Assembly: GCF_022024175.1 (NCBI RefSeq)
Contig: NZ_CP091794.1
Span: forward strand, 248,001 to 312,000
Length of the DNA stretch: 64,000 nucleotides
Direction of reading: 5' to 3'
Source: Prevotella communis
GTDB taxonomy: Bacteria; Bacteroidota; Bacteroidia; Bacteroidales; Bacteroidaceae
In this document: one piece after another, positions 7,414 through 17,917 of the stretch
Position numbering within the stretch: position 1 is the stretch's first letter
Layout: each line of letters opens with the position of its first letter
Position numbers and translations under genes: made by a program
The notes under the pieces: model-generated
Databases searched by the model: none
Told to the model about the DNA's origin: nothing
Seen by the model: the letters and a program-made list of their open reading frames with translations, nothing else

Positions 7414-9801
7414 ATGAAAAAGCTACAATTACTAGCCTATGCAGGAGCGATAGCACTGCTAAGTACAGGGTTCACCGCCTGCTCTGATGATAACCTTACA
7501 CAGGAGGTTACCCCCAGCCCAGGTTACAACCCTGAGACCAATGAAGTGAATGCCGACTTCGTGTTTAACGTGTCTACAGGAACGGGATCTACTACCCGAA
7601 TGAGTTCTGAAAACGTTCAGGCTGCTATTACTTCATCAAACGAAGTGTTTCGTGGTATTGACAATGCGAAACTGTTCACTTACAAAATCAGAAATACTGA
7701 CAATAGTGGCGTAAAGGATGGCTGGCATATTGCCTACGCCCCAACACCAACACCGGTTGTGAAGATGTTTGACCTCGGAAATGTTATGGGTAGGGGCTCA
7801 ATCGCGCCTGCCAGCACAGACAAGACTAAGTCGCGCCGTGTGGTGGAACTGAACCTCCCAGTTGAGACCAACACTCTCCTGTTCTACGGAAAGGCCATCA
7901 AAGATGGAACAGACGTGACACAGGGTGCAGTGGATATGGAAATTAGCGCAAATGGTAACATGAATGCCAATTTCTTCCGCCTCAAGAAAATTATTGCTGA
8001 CGGCTCAGACACGCAGACCGAGTTCCTTCAGTCTGAAACCTTGATATCCGCTGTGCTGAACAAGATTATCCGCTCAAGTTACGCTCTCCCGGCAGACCTG
8101 ACCATGGAGGGAAGAACAATCCCTTCAGGTAGGAGCGTCAAGTGGCAGGACTATGTGACTATCACAAGAGATGGAACCGATGAAACCAAAATCACCAGTA
8201 TCGTGGCAAAGACCACAGAACCAGTCTACCCGAGCGGTGAGTCGGCACCTGCCATGAAAGCTTTGGGAGAAATCCTTGCAAATACTTATGTGACCTTTAA
8301 TACAATCTATGTCAGAAACTCACAAAGCGAACTCCGTGCCGGTTCAGGACCAGCCATCAAGCGTATGATGAACGACCTCTATACTACTATTGCTGCCGTA
8401 AGGGATGCATCTCCAACTAACGTGGAGGAGACAATGGCTAAACGTTTGGCAGGGGTTATTTGTAACAATATCGCAACTTGTTTCGACACGTCTGCTGGAT
8501 GTGAGTGGAAAGCGAACTCTAACCTTAAGACCTTTACAGAATTGGTTGACGCTCAGGTTAACAAGATAGGCGACGATGAGAAATTTACAGATTTTCCAAA
8601 GACTGAGTTCAATTTACCTTATGGTGCAACCATACTCCAGATTTCTTATAACCCGACATTGGGTATTAGTGCTCCTGAGTACTCCTATATGGGTGCCATT
8701 CCTACTTACGCAATGGGTGGCTCTTCGGGCTCAACCTCAGCCTTTGACCCCTCAAACTGGGTTTATGCACCGGAACTTATGTACTTTGGCAACAGTCCAA
8801 TCCGCGTGACTGACGCAACCAAGAGTACTGCTGATTATCCTGACGGAACAACAAACTGGGTAGATAATGACAATTCTCTATGGTCCGATTGGACAGACAA
8901 CTCGCATGTGAAGTCTACCACACGCTCAGTTGCCATGCGCAACTGCATCAATTATGCCAACGCCCTGCTGAGAATGAACGTGAAGTACGGAACTAATGTC
9001 CTCAAGGATAATAACCACCAGATTCAGTATGAGCGCAACAACGGCGCCAACGAGCCTGATAACGTAATTAACGTGCAAAATGCAGGTATGTTTCAGCTCA
9101 CAGGTATTGCTATCGGTGGTGTAAATCGCTCAGTAGGCTGGAACTTCCTGCCACGATATGACGCAACCGTTGATGGTACTAGTGGTGAACAGAAACCTAA
9201 GTTCGGTTGTATGGTATATGACAGCGCTATCCCAGATGGAACTATTCCAATGGCAACAGGTACTGCTGGTGGCGGTGCCTCTGCCTACAACTACACCCTC
9301 TTGTGGGATAACTGGGATGACGACCTCAAAGGTTCGGCTCAGCGTGTGGTATATGTAGCCCTTGAGTTTAAGAATATGTCAGGTAAGGACTTCTGGGGAA
9401 TGAACAACCTCATCCGCAAAGAAGGTACATTCTACATCACAGCCAAGCTTGACCCGGATGCAGTCTCAGTTGAGGGTAAGAATGCACAACAGGTTATTGA
9501 CGACAAGTCACTCGGTATTACTTGGCCAGATACCTACGAAATGCCTCCTTACTACACAACAGATCAGGCAACTGCCGATGGTGATCAAACACTTGATTCC
9601 AAGACCATTAAGGAACGCCGCGTATTCATGCAGGACTACATGACAGACGTGACCTTCGTGCTGACAGAGAACTCTCTGAAACATGCACTGGTTGCTGTGC
9701 CCGACTTGCGTTCTACACAGATCTCACTGGGTCTGAGTGTTGACCTCAAGTGGAATAAGGGCTTGGTATTCGATGACGTAAAACTGGAAGGTGGCCAGTA
9801 A
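7414..9801 (+). CDS. Mfa1-like major pilin lipoprotein, 795 aa
   Basis: Lipobox STGFTAC (Cys23) follows a classical MKK signal. Motifs shared with the three pilins downstream are STTRMSSE with Arg62, FRGIDN, a late segment NLIRKEGTFYITAKLDP, and a C-terminal LGLSVDLKWNKGLVF that matches the fimbrillin C-terminal strand. In type V pili the prepilin is lipidated, exported, cut after an Arg near residue 46-50, and polymerised by donor-strand exchange; Arg62 sits 39 residues after the lipid Cys, as expected. At 795 aa it is longer than typical Mfa1 (about 560 aa). First of four paralogues and followed by the FimB-type gene, so it may be the principal shaft subunit. Structural role is inferred. 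Confidence 0.8.
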   Translation: MKKLQLLAYAGAIALLSTGFTACSDDNLTQEVTPSPGYNPETNEVNADFVFNVSTGTGSTTRMSSENVQAAITSSNEVFRGIDNAKLFTYKIRNTDNSGVKDGWHIAYAPTPTPVVKMFDLGNVMGRGSIAPASTDKTKSRRVVELNLPVETNTLLFYGKAIKDGTDVTQGAVDMEISANGNMNANFFRLKKIIADGSDTQTEFLQSETLISAVLNKIIRSSYALPADLTMEGRTIPSGRSVKWQDYVTITRDGTDETKITSIVAKTTEPVYPSGESAPAMKALGEILANTYVTFNTIYVRNSQSELRAGSGPAIKRMMNDLYTTIAAVRDASPTNVEETMAKRLAGVICNNIATCFDTSAGCEWKANSNLKTFTELVDAQVNKIGDDEKFTDFPKTEFNLPYGATILQISYNPTLGISAPEYSYMGAIPTYAMGGSSGSTSAFDPSNWVYAPELMYFGNSPIRVTDATKSTADYPDGTTNWVDNDNSLWSDWTDNSHVKSTTRSVAMRNCINYANALLRMNVKYGTNVLKDNNHQIQYERNNGANEPDNVINVQNAGMFQLTGIAIGGVNRSVGWNFLPRYDATVDGTSGEQKPKFGCMVYDSAIPDGTIPMATGTAGGGASAYNYTLLWDNWDDDLKGSAQRVVYVALEFKNMSGKDFWGMNNLIRKEGTFYITAKLDPDAVSVEGKNAQQVIDDKSLGITWPDTYEMPPYYTTDQATADGDQTLDSKTIKERRVFMQDYMTDVTFVLTENSLKHALVAVPDLRSTQISLGLSVDLKWNKGLVFDDVKLEGGQ

Positions 9802-9839
9802 TTGTTTTATTATAATGTACGCGCGTAAGCGAAAATGAG

Positions 9840-10922
9840 ATGAAGAGGTATATGAACATATGGAACCAGATAGGCATGATGATAACATCTTGCCTACTGG
9901 TTCTATGCCTCTTCACAAGTTGCTCGATGATTGACGACGACTTGGACAACTGTACGCAGTTGGACTATGAGTTGCAACTCATCACGAATATGACGACGGA
10001 GGTGCAGACACAACTCACGGCAGAGACGGATGTCAGTGTGGCTTCCGTGTTGCGTGCTCACTTGTCGGATATCTTCACCGACTATGCCCACGATGTGGAC
10101 TTGTCGTTCTACGATACCAAGGGTGACTCTGCTCGCCTGCACCATGACGAACATATCATGGATGCCAACCAACATAGTTACACACTGTACATCCCTCGCC
10201 AGAAGTATATGCACCTGGCTGTGGCCAATATTGTGGACGACCCACTTGTTGACCTGATGTATGATGATCGCTGCTATACGGCGCAGGTGGCTTTGAGAGA
10301 CCTGGCTACCTCACGAGGAGCAACGTCGATTCCTGACACTATCGACTCGCAGACAACGGGGCTGTTTACGGCCCGTCAGCTCATGGAGATGATTGAGGGT
10401 ATTAACCAGACCTTTAACGTGAAGTTGTATATGGCCAACTGTGCTGCTGCCTTGGTGATGGACCCGCAAGGTCATAGCACCGATGGCATCAAGGTTTATT
10501 CTACTGGCTTCGCCACTGCATTTAATATTGCTGACAGTTCTTACGTGTTCAGCAATCCTTCGCCTATAGTACGCACAAAACTGCTGCATAGGGAGTCGGA
10601 GAATGATAACCTCACCTTCTGTTCGGTGACCTTCCCTTCGCGAGAGCCATTGGCTACCCGTACGGTGATAGAGACTGAAGAGCCGTTTATCGCTCAGCCC
10701 GATGAGAATGCCTTGTGGGAACTCCGTGTTTATGTGCCACAATCAGACGGCACTATTACAGAGACAGTACTGCGAGTGAAGGAGCCTCTGCGTGCCGGAC
10801 AGTTAAAGATTATCAAGTGCAGGATAGGCAGTAATGGTGGTATAGAGGTGGATGGTGGCAGTTCGGAGGTGAGCACCTCTGTGACGCTTGACTGGAAAGA
10901 TGGATTGGAAATAGAGACATGA
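9840..10922 (+). CDS. FimB/Mfa2-family fimbrial anchor lipoprotein
   Basis: Protein of 360 aa with lipobox LFTSC (Cys28). The segment after the Cys, SMIDDDLDNC, and later VDLSFYD, HSYTLYIPRQKYMHLAVAN and LRVYVPQSDGTITETVLRVKEPLRAGQLKIIKC are characteristic of the FimB/Mfa2 family, which keeps lipid attachment and tethers type V pili to the outer membrane, limiting length. It has no TRMS motif, consistent with not being processed and polymerised. Only one anchor gene serves the cluster. Stop overlaps the next start in ATGA. Confidence 0.85.
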   Translation: MKRYMNIWNQIGMMITSCLLVLCLFTSCSMIDDDLDNCTQLDYELQLITNMTTEVQTQLTAETDVSVASVLRAHLSDIFTDYAHDVDLSFYDTKGDSARLHHDEHIMDANQHSYTLYIPRQKYMHLAVANIVDDPLVDLMYDDRCYTAQVALRDLATSRGATSIPDTIDSQTTGLFTARQLMEMIEGINQTFNVKLYMANCAAALVMDPQGHSTDGIKVYSTGFATAFNIADSSYVFSNPSPIVRTKLLHRESENDNLTFCSVTFPSREPLATRTVIETEEPFIAQPDENALWELRVYVPQSDGTITETVLRVKEPLRAGQLKIIKCRIGSNGGIEVDGGSSEVSTSVTLDWKDGLEIET

Positions 10923-12748
10923 GGAGCCTATATTATTATAATAAGGTGTTGATGGGAGCAGTACTGATGGGGCTGTTTCTGATGATGGCTTGCACTTCTG
11001 ATGATGATCAGGGGGCAGGCCAGCCCTTGCGTTTGGTGAATGCAAACCTGACAATCTCTCTGCCCAAACGCATTGCCAACATACATCGCATCACCCGTAT
11101 GTCGTCGGACATCGTGCAGGCTAATAGTGATGAGAACGACTTCCGTGGCCTGTCCGACATACACATGCTTTGCTTCAATCAATATCCCACACAGACTTCA
11201 AGTAACCTGGGGAATATGATCAGTATAAAAACCTCTGGCGATGAGGTCAATGATACTGTCACAGAGGAAGACTATTCCCTCTGTCAGGAGATAAGTATCC
11301 CCGTGGGTACCTCGCACTTTGGTTTCTATGCCCGTGCCGACGATGCTCCGAAGAACCACGAGGAGCGTATGAAATATGGTGTGATAGAGACGGTGGGCTT
11401 AGGTCGCAGTTCTTATCAGGGAAATAGTGGTATCCGCTTCCGTCCTGTACAGATATGCACATCGAGAGACAGCTTGGGCGACAGTCCTGCAGGACATGCT
11501 CTTCTCCGTTTGCTGGATGACCTGATGAATACCACCGTGGATGTGGCTGCTCCTAATAACTGCTGGCCTACGGTAGGCAATCTCTACATGAATGAGGCCT
11601 GGCAGCAGATGACACAGTTGACCACGCTATCTTCTTTTCATATCCAGACGATGCTGGATTATGTCTATAGGATGATGAATATGGAAAGCCCCGATGAACA
11701 GGGAAAGGAATTGGCAGAGGCTATATCTGCGAAGATTGCCAGCTGCTGTGTGGAGGTGCCAGACTCTGCAGGAAAACAACTGATTTTGAAAGACAACTAT
11801 CTGGGCTTCCCTGCTGACATCAACCTGCCTGATGGTGCTGCACGCATCAGCTGGAACGCAGCAGAGAAACATTTCGTGGTGCCCAGCACTTATACTTATG
11901 GTAATAACCTTAATGCTACGTCAGTCACCGACTATGTCTACCCTATGAACCTGCAGTATCAGGTATTCTCTGATTTGCTGGCTTCTGAAGAGCAGGTCAT
12001 CAATAAGATTGAGCCTGCAAGTAGCGATACGTTGACCGCGGATACAACCCAATACAAGAATTGGACAGACTTGATTAACAATGGCTATGCCGGTGCCGAC
12101 AAGACCGTTCAGCCAACGACTCAGTCGGTGGCGATGGTTCAGCAGGTGCAGTATGCCATAGGACGTATAGCAGTAAAAACGCGTATTGGTACTGGCACCA
12201 TCTATGATGCGAAAGGAAATTATGTGCCTGCTTTTGATGGCATGTTCACCCTGAAGGGCTATGTGGTGGGCGGACAGCATGAGGTGGACTATGACTTTCA
12301 GCCCATGACAACCAGTCGTGCCTATGCCATCTATGATACAGATGTCAATGGAGGACCGCAACCTCTGAAACGCCGTTATTTTACTGAGCAGGATCATATC
12401 CTTGCACTCGGTACGGCTCCCAATACAGCCATCCTCATTGCTTTGGAATTGGTAAACAATGGTGATGACTTCCAAGGAGCTGATGGCGTGATAGTGAAAG
12501 GGGCCACCTTCTATCTGGTGGCATCTATGAAGCCTCAGGATGGCATCAACTATAGTGAGACGCTGAATCAGATTGTCTGCAAAGACCGATATACCTCGGT
12601 GAATATCACAATCAATAGTCTGGCAGAGGCAACCTATGGCTTACCCAATATGCAGATTCCTCGTCCGGTGGTTGGCCTGAGTGTCGATCTGAAATGGGAG
12701 GAGGGCCTTTGGTATGATGAAGTGCCGTTAGAGCCTGTAATATTGTAA
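10919..12748 (+). CDS. Mfa1-like pilin lipoprotein, 609 aa
   Basis: Lipobox LMMAC (Cys25). It has HRITRMSSD with Arg60, 35 residues after the lipid Cys, then FRGLSD, LPDGAARISWN in mid-protein, KGATFYLVASMKP, and the terminal GLSVDLKWEEGLWYDE. These line up with the pilins on either side. The start overlaps the anchor gene stop (ATGA), so expression is probably coupled to the anchor. Likely a shaft or accessory subunit of the same pilus; which position it takes cannot be told from sequence. Confidence 0.78.
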   Translation: MRSLYYYNKVLMGAVLMGLFLMMACTSDDDQGAGQPLRLVNANLTISLPKRIANIHRITRMSSDIVQANSDENDFRGLSDIHMLCFNQYPTQTSSNLGNMISIKTSGDEVNDTVTEEDYSLCQEISIPVGTSHFGFYARADDAPKNHEERMKYGVIETVGLGRSSYQGNSGIRFRPVQICTSRDSLGDSPAGHALLRLLDDLMNTTVDVAAPNNCWPTVGNLYMNEAWQQMTQLTTLSSFHIQTMLDYVYRMMNMESPDEQGKELAEAISAKIASCCVEVPDSAGKQLILKDNYLGFPADINLPDGAARISWNAAEKHFVVPSTYTYGNNLNATSVTDYVYPMNLQYQVFSDLLASEEQVINKIEPASSDTLTADTTQYKNWTDLINNGYAGADKTVQPTTQSVAMVQQVQYAIGRIAVKTRIGTGTIYDAKGNYVPAFDGMFTLKGYVVGGQHEVDYDFQPMTTSRAYAIYDTDVNGGPQPLKRRYFTEQDHILALGTAPNTAILIALELVNNGDDFQGADGVIVKGATFYLVASMKPQDGINYSETLNQIVCKDRYTSVNITINSLAEATYGLPNMQIPRPVVGLSVDLKWEEGLWYDEVPLEPVIL

Positions 12749-12790
12749 AACTATAATGAGAAAAAAAATAATAACCAAAATGATAACGAT

Positions 12791-14851
12791 ATGAAGAAAT
12801 CTAAAACATTTACCTCGATGGTGACCGTTGCCCTTGTGGGCACAATGGTCTGCACAGCTTGCTCGTCGTCTGATGATGCCGTTAATGAGCAGCTTGTTTA
12901 TAATGAGAATGGACAGGCTGGTGTAAAATCAGAGTTTGTCATCTCCATTCCCCGTTCGGTGGTTGGTACTCGTATGAGTAATGATGTGACGCAGGAGAGT
13001 GGTAGCGTGAGTCAGTTCCGCGGAATCGACAATATCCGCCTGATCCCGTTTGATGCGAAGCCTACTACGTCATCTGCCAAGCTCACCGATATCATGCGCC
13101 TGAGTTCTATCACAGCCTTGAGCAGTCCAGGTGCTGTGAACTACAAGGTCTATAGTGACAAGTTCGTACCTGTAGGAACCAAGTACTTTCTGTTCTATGG
13201 TAAGGCTATTGATGCTGTTGCCGATGAGGCTATCAGTTCTCGTAGCGAGAAATTTTATTATGGTACTCTGAATGCGAAAGGTTTGTCGGATGATGAGTTT
13301 ACTACTGTTAACGACATTCTGTTCTCACCTGTTCAGATTAATACCTCTGCTGTAGCGCAGGCCGGTAACGCTACAGGACAGGCAATCGTGTCTTTCCTGA
13401 CTCAGATGGCTAATATCAGTGTGTCGGGTGTAGCAGCACCTAATGATAAATGGAGCACTACCAGCAATGTGGCACTGGCCAGTCTTTACAAGAACTTCCT
13501 GGGACTGACCACTGGTTCTTCTAATTCTATGGCTATCATGCTGAGCAAGCTTTATTTCTCCATGGATATCGTGAAGAGTAATGATCCTGCACGTCCTTTG
13601 GCTGATGCTATCAAGAACAAGATTAAGTCGGCCTGCTCTTCAACGCCAGTCAATAACGATCCCGTTAAATTGACAAGTACTTATAGCGGCTATCCTGAGA
13701 ATATTGGTCTGCCCGATGGTGCTGTACGTCTGCGTTGGAATCAGACTTCAAAGATTTTCGAGGATATTTCGGCAAACTATACCAAGGGCTTCCGCTTGAA
13801 GATTACCGACTATGTCTATCCTGCAGCTCTGTGGTATTATGCCAATACTTCGCTGAAGGCTGCCACAGAGAAGAAATCTGACCAATATGATAATGCCGGC
13901 ACATGGAGTGGCGTGATAAATTCGGTATATAGTGGTGCTGAGGATGAGGTGGAAGCCGGTACGCGTTCCATTGCCCTGCGTAGTCCTGCCAATTATGGCG
14001 TAGGTCGCTTGCAGACCAAGGTGAAGATGGGAAGTGGCACCTTCTATGACGGTAACAGTAAGGAGGTGAATACGACTGCAGGCTACACTCTGAAGGGTAT
14101 CCTGATAGGTGGACAGAACAGCGTGGGTTACGACTTTACCTCTAGGGGTGACGAGAACCTGGCTATCTATGACTGTATGATGTCGTCAAACAGCATTATT
14201 GCCAAAGCTGACTATACCACCTCTGCTAACCAGACACTTGCTTTGGAGACGAAGAGCAATCAGGTGGTACACGCTGCCCTTGAACTTGTCAATAATGGTG
14301 ATGCCTTCATGGGCTTCGATGGCGTGATTCCTCATGGAGGCACCTTCTATCTGGCTGTAAAGCTTGATCCTACTACCGCTACTAACTATAAGAATACTGG
14401 TGATGAGGATGACTTGAATAAGATTGTGATGCAAGACCACGTTACGAAGTTGACTGTGACTATCAAAAATGGTGGTGCTACTGTTGACCGCAACAATGAT
14501 GGCACGCCTGATGTCTATATCAAGGACGAGAATGGTGTTCCCACCGGTGTTGATGTTGATGGCGACGGATTAGTGGATCCTTACGATATCGATGGCGACG
14601 GAAATGATGATGTATTCATCACAGACCCTGTACACGGTGGTCCCGGTTGGGATATTGATAATGACGGTGAAGTGGATATCCATGTAACGCCCGATCAGGA
14701 GACAGGAAAATATCCTGATGCGCCTAATAATCCCGAGGGACTTGGCGGTGCTACCAATGGTGTGCCTGACCTTACAAGTCCTGGTATCGAACTGGGTACT
14801 TCTGTCGACTTGGAGTGGCAGGAGGGATTGATCCTGAATCCAGAAATCTAA
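12791..14851 (+). CDS. Mfa1-like pilin lipoprotein with a calcium-loop insertion, 686 aa
   Basis: Lipobox CTAC (Cys24), VVGTRMSND with Arg61, FRGIDN, LPDGAVRLRWN and terminal LGTSVDLEWQEGLIL place it with its neighbours. Between about residues 564 and 640 it carries an insertion absent from its paralogues, with repeated Asp-rich loops: DRNNDGTPD, DVDGDGLVDP, DIDGDGNDD, DIDNDGEVD. These fit the DxDxDG pattern of thrombospondin type 3 or dockerin-like calcium-binding loops. The insertion lies just before the last C-terminal strands, so calcium could stiffen the subunit or affect strand exchange. The fold assignment is confident at family level; calcium binding is inferred. Confidence 0.78.
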   Translation: MKKSKTFTSMVTVALVGTMVCTACSSSDDAVNEQLVYNENGQAGVKSEFVISIPRSVVGTRMSNDVTQESGSVSQFRGIDNIRLIPFDAKPTTSSAKLTDIMRLSSITALSSPGAVNYKVYSDKFVPVGTKYFLFYGKAIDAVADEAISSRSEKFYYGTLNAKGLSDDEFTTVNDILFSPVQINTSAVAQAGNATGQAIVSFLTQMANISVSGVAAPNDKWSTTSNVALASLYKNFLGLTTGSSNSMAIMLSKLYFSMDIVKSNDPARPLADAIKNKIKSACSSTPVNNDPVKLTSTYSGYPENIGLPDGAVRLRWNQTSKIFEDISANYTKGFRLKITDYVYPAALWYYANTSLKAATEKKSDQYDNAGTWSGVINSVYSGAEDEVEAGTRSIALRSPANYGVGRLQTKVKMGSGTFYDGNSKEVNTTAGYTLKGILIGGQNSVGYDFTSRGDENLAIYDCMMSSNSIIAKADYTTSANQTLALETKSNQVVHAALELVNNGDAFMGFDGVIPHGGTFYLAVKLDPTTATNYKNTGDEDDLNKIVMQDHVTKLTVTIKNGGATVDRNNDGTPDVYIKDENGVPTGVDVDGDGLVDPYDIDGDGNDDVFITDPVHGGPGWDIDNDGEVDIHVTPDQETGKYPDAPNNPEGLGGATNGVPDLTSPGIELGTSVDLEWQEGLILNPEI

Positions 14852-14872
14852 TTTGTTAAAAACTGGCAGAGA

Positions 14873-16768
14873 GTGATTAGAAGAAGATTATATCGCATGT
14901 TGCTGATGCCTGTGCTGATGGCGCAGGCATTCAGCGCGTGTACTTTCGTTGATCAGACCATCGACGATTCTTCTGAAAACTCTCCTCTTAGAATCGTAGA
15001 CTCTGTTGCCGTAGGTTTAGGAGTCAGTTTTGAGAAAGGACATACGGGACAGACACGTATGTCTGCTAATGCCACACAGACTAATGGCACTTTTCGGGGA
15101 ATATCAGACTTTTTCCTGATTCCTTATGCTACGGAGGGGGTAATCGGTCCTAATGACGTCCCTTTGAAGAAGAATATTGAACTGGGACGCTATATCAGCG
15201 AGACGCGTCTCATCAATAATAACAATGCAGCCTTCTATAAGCCCGTCTACGTACCTCGTAAGACGGCTTCATTCCTTATTTTCGGTCATGCTCCAGCAGG
15301 CGCGGATCCCTTTACTTACGGATCCCTTTCAGGTTTCGAGGATATAGAGAACCATACAAAGCCCAGTGATATCACGTTCTCGCTGAATCCTATCTATAAC
15401 CAGACAGAAATCCCTGCTGTGGCTCAGGAACTGGCTGACTTCCTGACGGGTATTGCAACGATTCGTTATGAATTGCCTGAGGGTTATTATGGGGATATCT
15501 TCTACCGCGTGTTGCGTCATCCAGTCTATGTGTGGAGTAATCCAGACAGCTATGAGCATGAGGGGCTGGCAGATGCTTTCTCGCTTCTCTCGAATGACGA
15601 TAGAGTGATGGGTGGTTCTTCACAACATGTCAGTTGCCTATTGACAGCTCTTTATAACAGACTCTATCAGGTGGCTACCTCTGATCCTACAGCAGTGAGT
15701 TATTACGTTAGCAGTAATGCTCCGACACCCGTAGGCACCATTTATCCATATAGAGAACTGTCAAAAGCTATTCGTACAGCAATAAATAATTCGGATTTTG
15801 TGCAACTAAGCGGTTATGGAAGTAACGTAACCGTTAGTCTGAAGACTCCTCGGAATCAGTATCCTACAAGTCTCAAACTGCCTGATGGCGCTGCTGCTAT
15901 CCAGTGGAATGCTGATGCACAACGGTTCCAGGTGGTATTGCAAACAAGGGCTTCTGCAAAGGTGTTGAGTGCCAGTCGTATCTGTTATCCTCCATTACTG
16001 TGCTATTATGGCAATAGTCGTATCAAGACTTCGGATGCCGACTCTGAACAGGAGCATTATGTGCCCTCTAATAGTTGGAGCCAGATTTTGGATGAATATC
16101 AGAATTCATCGGCTGTGGTCAACTCAAAAACACAGTCGATAGCCATCAAGGATGCTATCAACTATGGGGTGGCTCAGTTGCGTGTTTGTATAAAAAGTCC
16201 GCTCATTTTGCATGACCGGGGAAATATGCATGAAATCAGTGTGACTGGAACGAACTTCCCCCTGACGGCACTTATTGTCGGTCCGCAATATGACGTGGCG
16301 TATAATTTTGATCCACTGGCATCATCCGACGAACATACGGTTTATGACCCACGGATTATTGATGAAGATAACAAGACAATTTATTTGTTACCGTATAATG
16401 TCGCTACGGCCTATGCCAATACCTTGGTATTGCCTACCAGAAAGGATGAGGTGATCTACCTGATACTGGAGTTTGAGAATAATAGTGGGGTAGATTTTAA
16501 CGGGGCAAATGGTGTGATTTTGAATGGCTCGAAATTCTATATGACAGCAAAACTCGACCCCACGAAGGCTACAGGCTATAATGCTGACGACAACACGTTG
16601 AACCGTGTGTTCTCGCAGGATGGCTATACAGAGGTGACCTGTGTGGTGAGTGACCTGAAGGGCGCATGGAATGTGGTGCCCGACACACGTGACCCGCAGT
16701 TGGAGATTGGCGTGTCGATGGAAATGAAATGGACACATAGCACGACAACGAATGTGTTGCTGGATTGA
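14873..16768 (+). CDS. Mfa1-like pilin lipoprotein, 631 aa, GTG start
   Basis: The GTG start at 14873 gives MIRRRLYRM, the positive n-region a signal peptide needs; the next ATG (14897) would remove it. Lipobox AFSAC (Cys23). TGQTRMSAN has Arg62, 39 residues after the Cys. FRGISD, LPDGAAAIQWN, NGSKFYMTAKLDP and terminal EIGVSMEMKWTH follow. The C-terminal strand is less canonical (MEMKW for VDLKW), so it may occupy a distinct position such as near the tip. Separated from the previous pilin by only 21 nt. Confidence 0.77.
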   Translation: MIRRRLYRMLLMPVLMAQAFSACTFVDQTIDDSSENSPLRIVDSVAVGLGVSFEKGHTGQTRMSANATQTNGTFRGISDFFLIPYATEGVIGPNDVPLKKNIELGRYISETRLINNNNAAFYKPVYVPRKTASFLIFGHAPAGADPFTYGSLSGFEDIENHTKPSDITFSLNPIYNQTEIPAVAQELADFLTGIATIRYELPEGYYGDIFYRVLRHPVYVWSNPDSYEHEGLADAFSLLSNDDRVMGGSSQHVSCLLTALYNRLYQVATSDPTAVSYYVSSNAPTPVGTIYPYRELSKAIRTAINNSDFVQLSGYGSNVTVSLKTPRNQYPTSLKLPDGAAAIQWNADAQRFQVVLQTRASAKVLSASRICYPPLLCYYGNSRIKTSDADSEQEHYVPSNSWSQILDEYQNSSAVVNSKTQSIAIKDAINYGVAQLRVCIKSPLILHDRGNMHEISVTGTNFPLTALIVGPQYDVAYNFDPLASSDEHTVYDPRIIDEDNKTIYLLPYNVATAYANTLVLPTRKDEVIYLILEFENNSGVDFNGANGVILNGSKFYMTAKLDPTKATGYNADDNTLNRVFSQDGYTEVTCVVSDLKGAWNVVPDTRDPQLEIGVSMEMKWTHSTTTNVLLD

Positions 16769-16769
16769 T

Positions 16770-17906
16770 ATGATGAGATATTTAGTACTGATACTGACCT
16801 TAGTGCTTGCTGCATCTTGCGGGCATGACTCAGAGACAACATCTTCTCTGAAAGATGCTGGCGTGCTGAATATCTATGTCTATCCGGCAGACGACCCGAT
16901 GGTGACCCGTGGTGACGAGGGACTGATTAGTGCGAAGGTCTTGGAGAATGCGGTGAAATCTCTGAAGATATGGGTCTTCAGACATGCGGGAGGTGCTGCT
17001 ACGGATTTGCCGCTTCACTATCTGGCGCCGGCAGAACCAGAGTTGCAGGGCAGTCGTGCAAAACTGTTTCAGATAGCTTTGACGGAGGAGCAGGTAAAAG
17101 CGATAACAGGTGATGGCAATCAGGTGGATGTCTATGTGCTGACAAATGCAGAGAGTATCGGCTTGGGCACCTTGAATGGCAGTTCCAAGCGTAGTGAGGT
17201 ACGCGATGCGGTGATTGCGTCCGACTATTTCGGAACAACCAGTCTGACAACGGACATCTCTGCAGCCGGACTGCCGATGGCGGGCTGTGCGGAGAATATC
17301 TCTGTTCAGGGCTCCTATCCTGTTCTGAGTCTCCCCGTGGTGAAGCTGACACGTTGCGTATCAAAGATTCGTTTCGTGATGGCTCAGAACAAAGATGTGG
17401 ATGCGCAGTTCTCTATCACCAGTATCCAGTTGCATGGCAACCAGTTCCCTGAGGCGGAGCATGTGTTTAATACGACTGCCAACCCCTACTATATCAGCGA
17501 CGGATATGTGACAGACCCAGTATCCATCACACCTCCTGCTGTCGTGGCAAAGACGGAGCGTATTTTTGATCTTGTGTATAAGTCGCAACAGATACAAGAC
17601 TACGAGGATATCCTCGATAAGTTTGTAGCGGATGGTGAGGTCTCGCAATTAGGACCATATTATTTCCGTGAGAGTGACAAACGCCTGTCGGGTACGATTG
17701 GTTATCGTATTGAGGAGAATAATCAGGTGTATAACAAAACGGTGAACTTCCAGATGAACGAGGTTCCTGGCAACTATAACTTCAGTAGAAACCATTCCTG
17801 GATAGTCTATGTATATTATCTCGGAGGTGAGGAACTGCGTATGCTTCAGGTATATATCCGCTCATGGGAAGAGGCCGAGAGAGAACGTGATTTATATAAT
17901 TGGTAA
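16770..17906 (+). CDS. Fimbrillin-like lipoprotein, candidate minor or tip subunit
   Basis: Protein of 378 aa, start ATG 16770, one nucleotide after the preceding stop. Lipobox LAASC (Cys17). The mature N-terminus runs GVLNIYVYPADDPMVTRGDEG; the Thr-Arg at 46-47 lies 30 residues after the Cys, as in the large pilins. Short strands such as SLKIWVFRH, VDVYVLTNAES, VVKLTRCVSKIRFVM and HSWIVYVYYLGGEELRMLQVYIRSW resemble minor subunits of Bacteroidales fimbriae. It is not an obvious FimB/Mfa2 homologue. A tip or adaptor role is inferred from size and position after the major pilins. Confidence 0.65.
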   Translation: MMRYLVLILTLVLAASCGHDSETTSSLKDAGVLNIYVYPADDPMVTRGDEGLISAKVLENAVKSLKIWVFRHAGGAATDLPLHYLAPAEPELQGSRAKLFQIALTEEQVKAITGDGNQVDVYVLTNAESIGLGTLNGSSKRSEVRDAVIASDYFGTTSLTTDISAAGLPMAGCAENISVQGSYPVLSLPVVKLTRCVSKIRFVMAQNKDVDAQFSITSIQLHGNQFPEAEHVFNTTANPYYISDGYVTDPVSITPPAVVAKTERIFDLVYKSQQIQDYEDILDKFVADGEVSQLGPYYFRESDKRLSGTIGYRIEENNQVYNKTVNFQMNEVPGNYNFSRNHSWIVYVYYLGGEELRMLQVYIRSWEEAERERDLYNW

Positions 17907-17917
17907 GGAGTGTGGTG

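Noticed and set aside
9818..9827. Perfect palindrome TACGCGCGTA before the FimB-type gene (a related TACGCGTA lies at 5965-5972)
   Set aside because: Ten and eight bases are short, the second is inside a coding region, and no other copies stood out.
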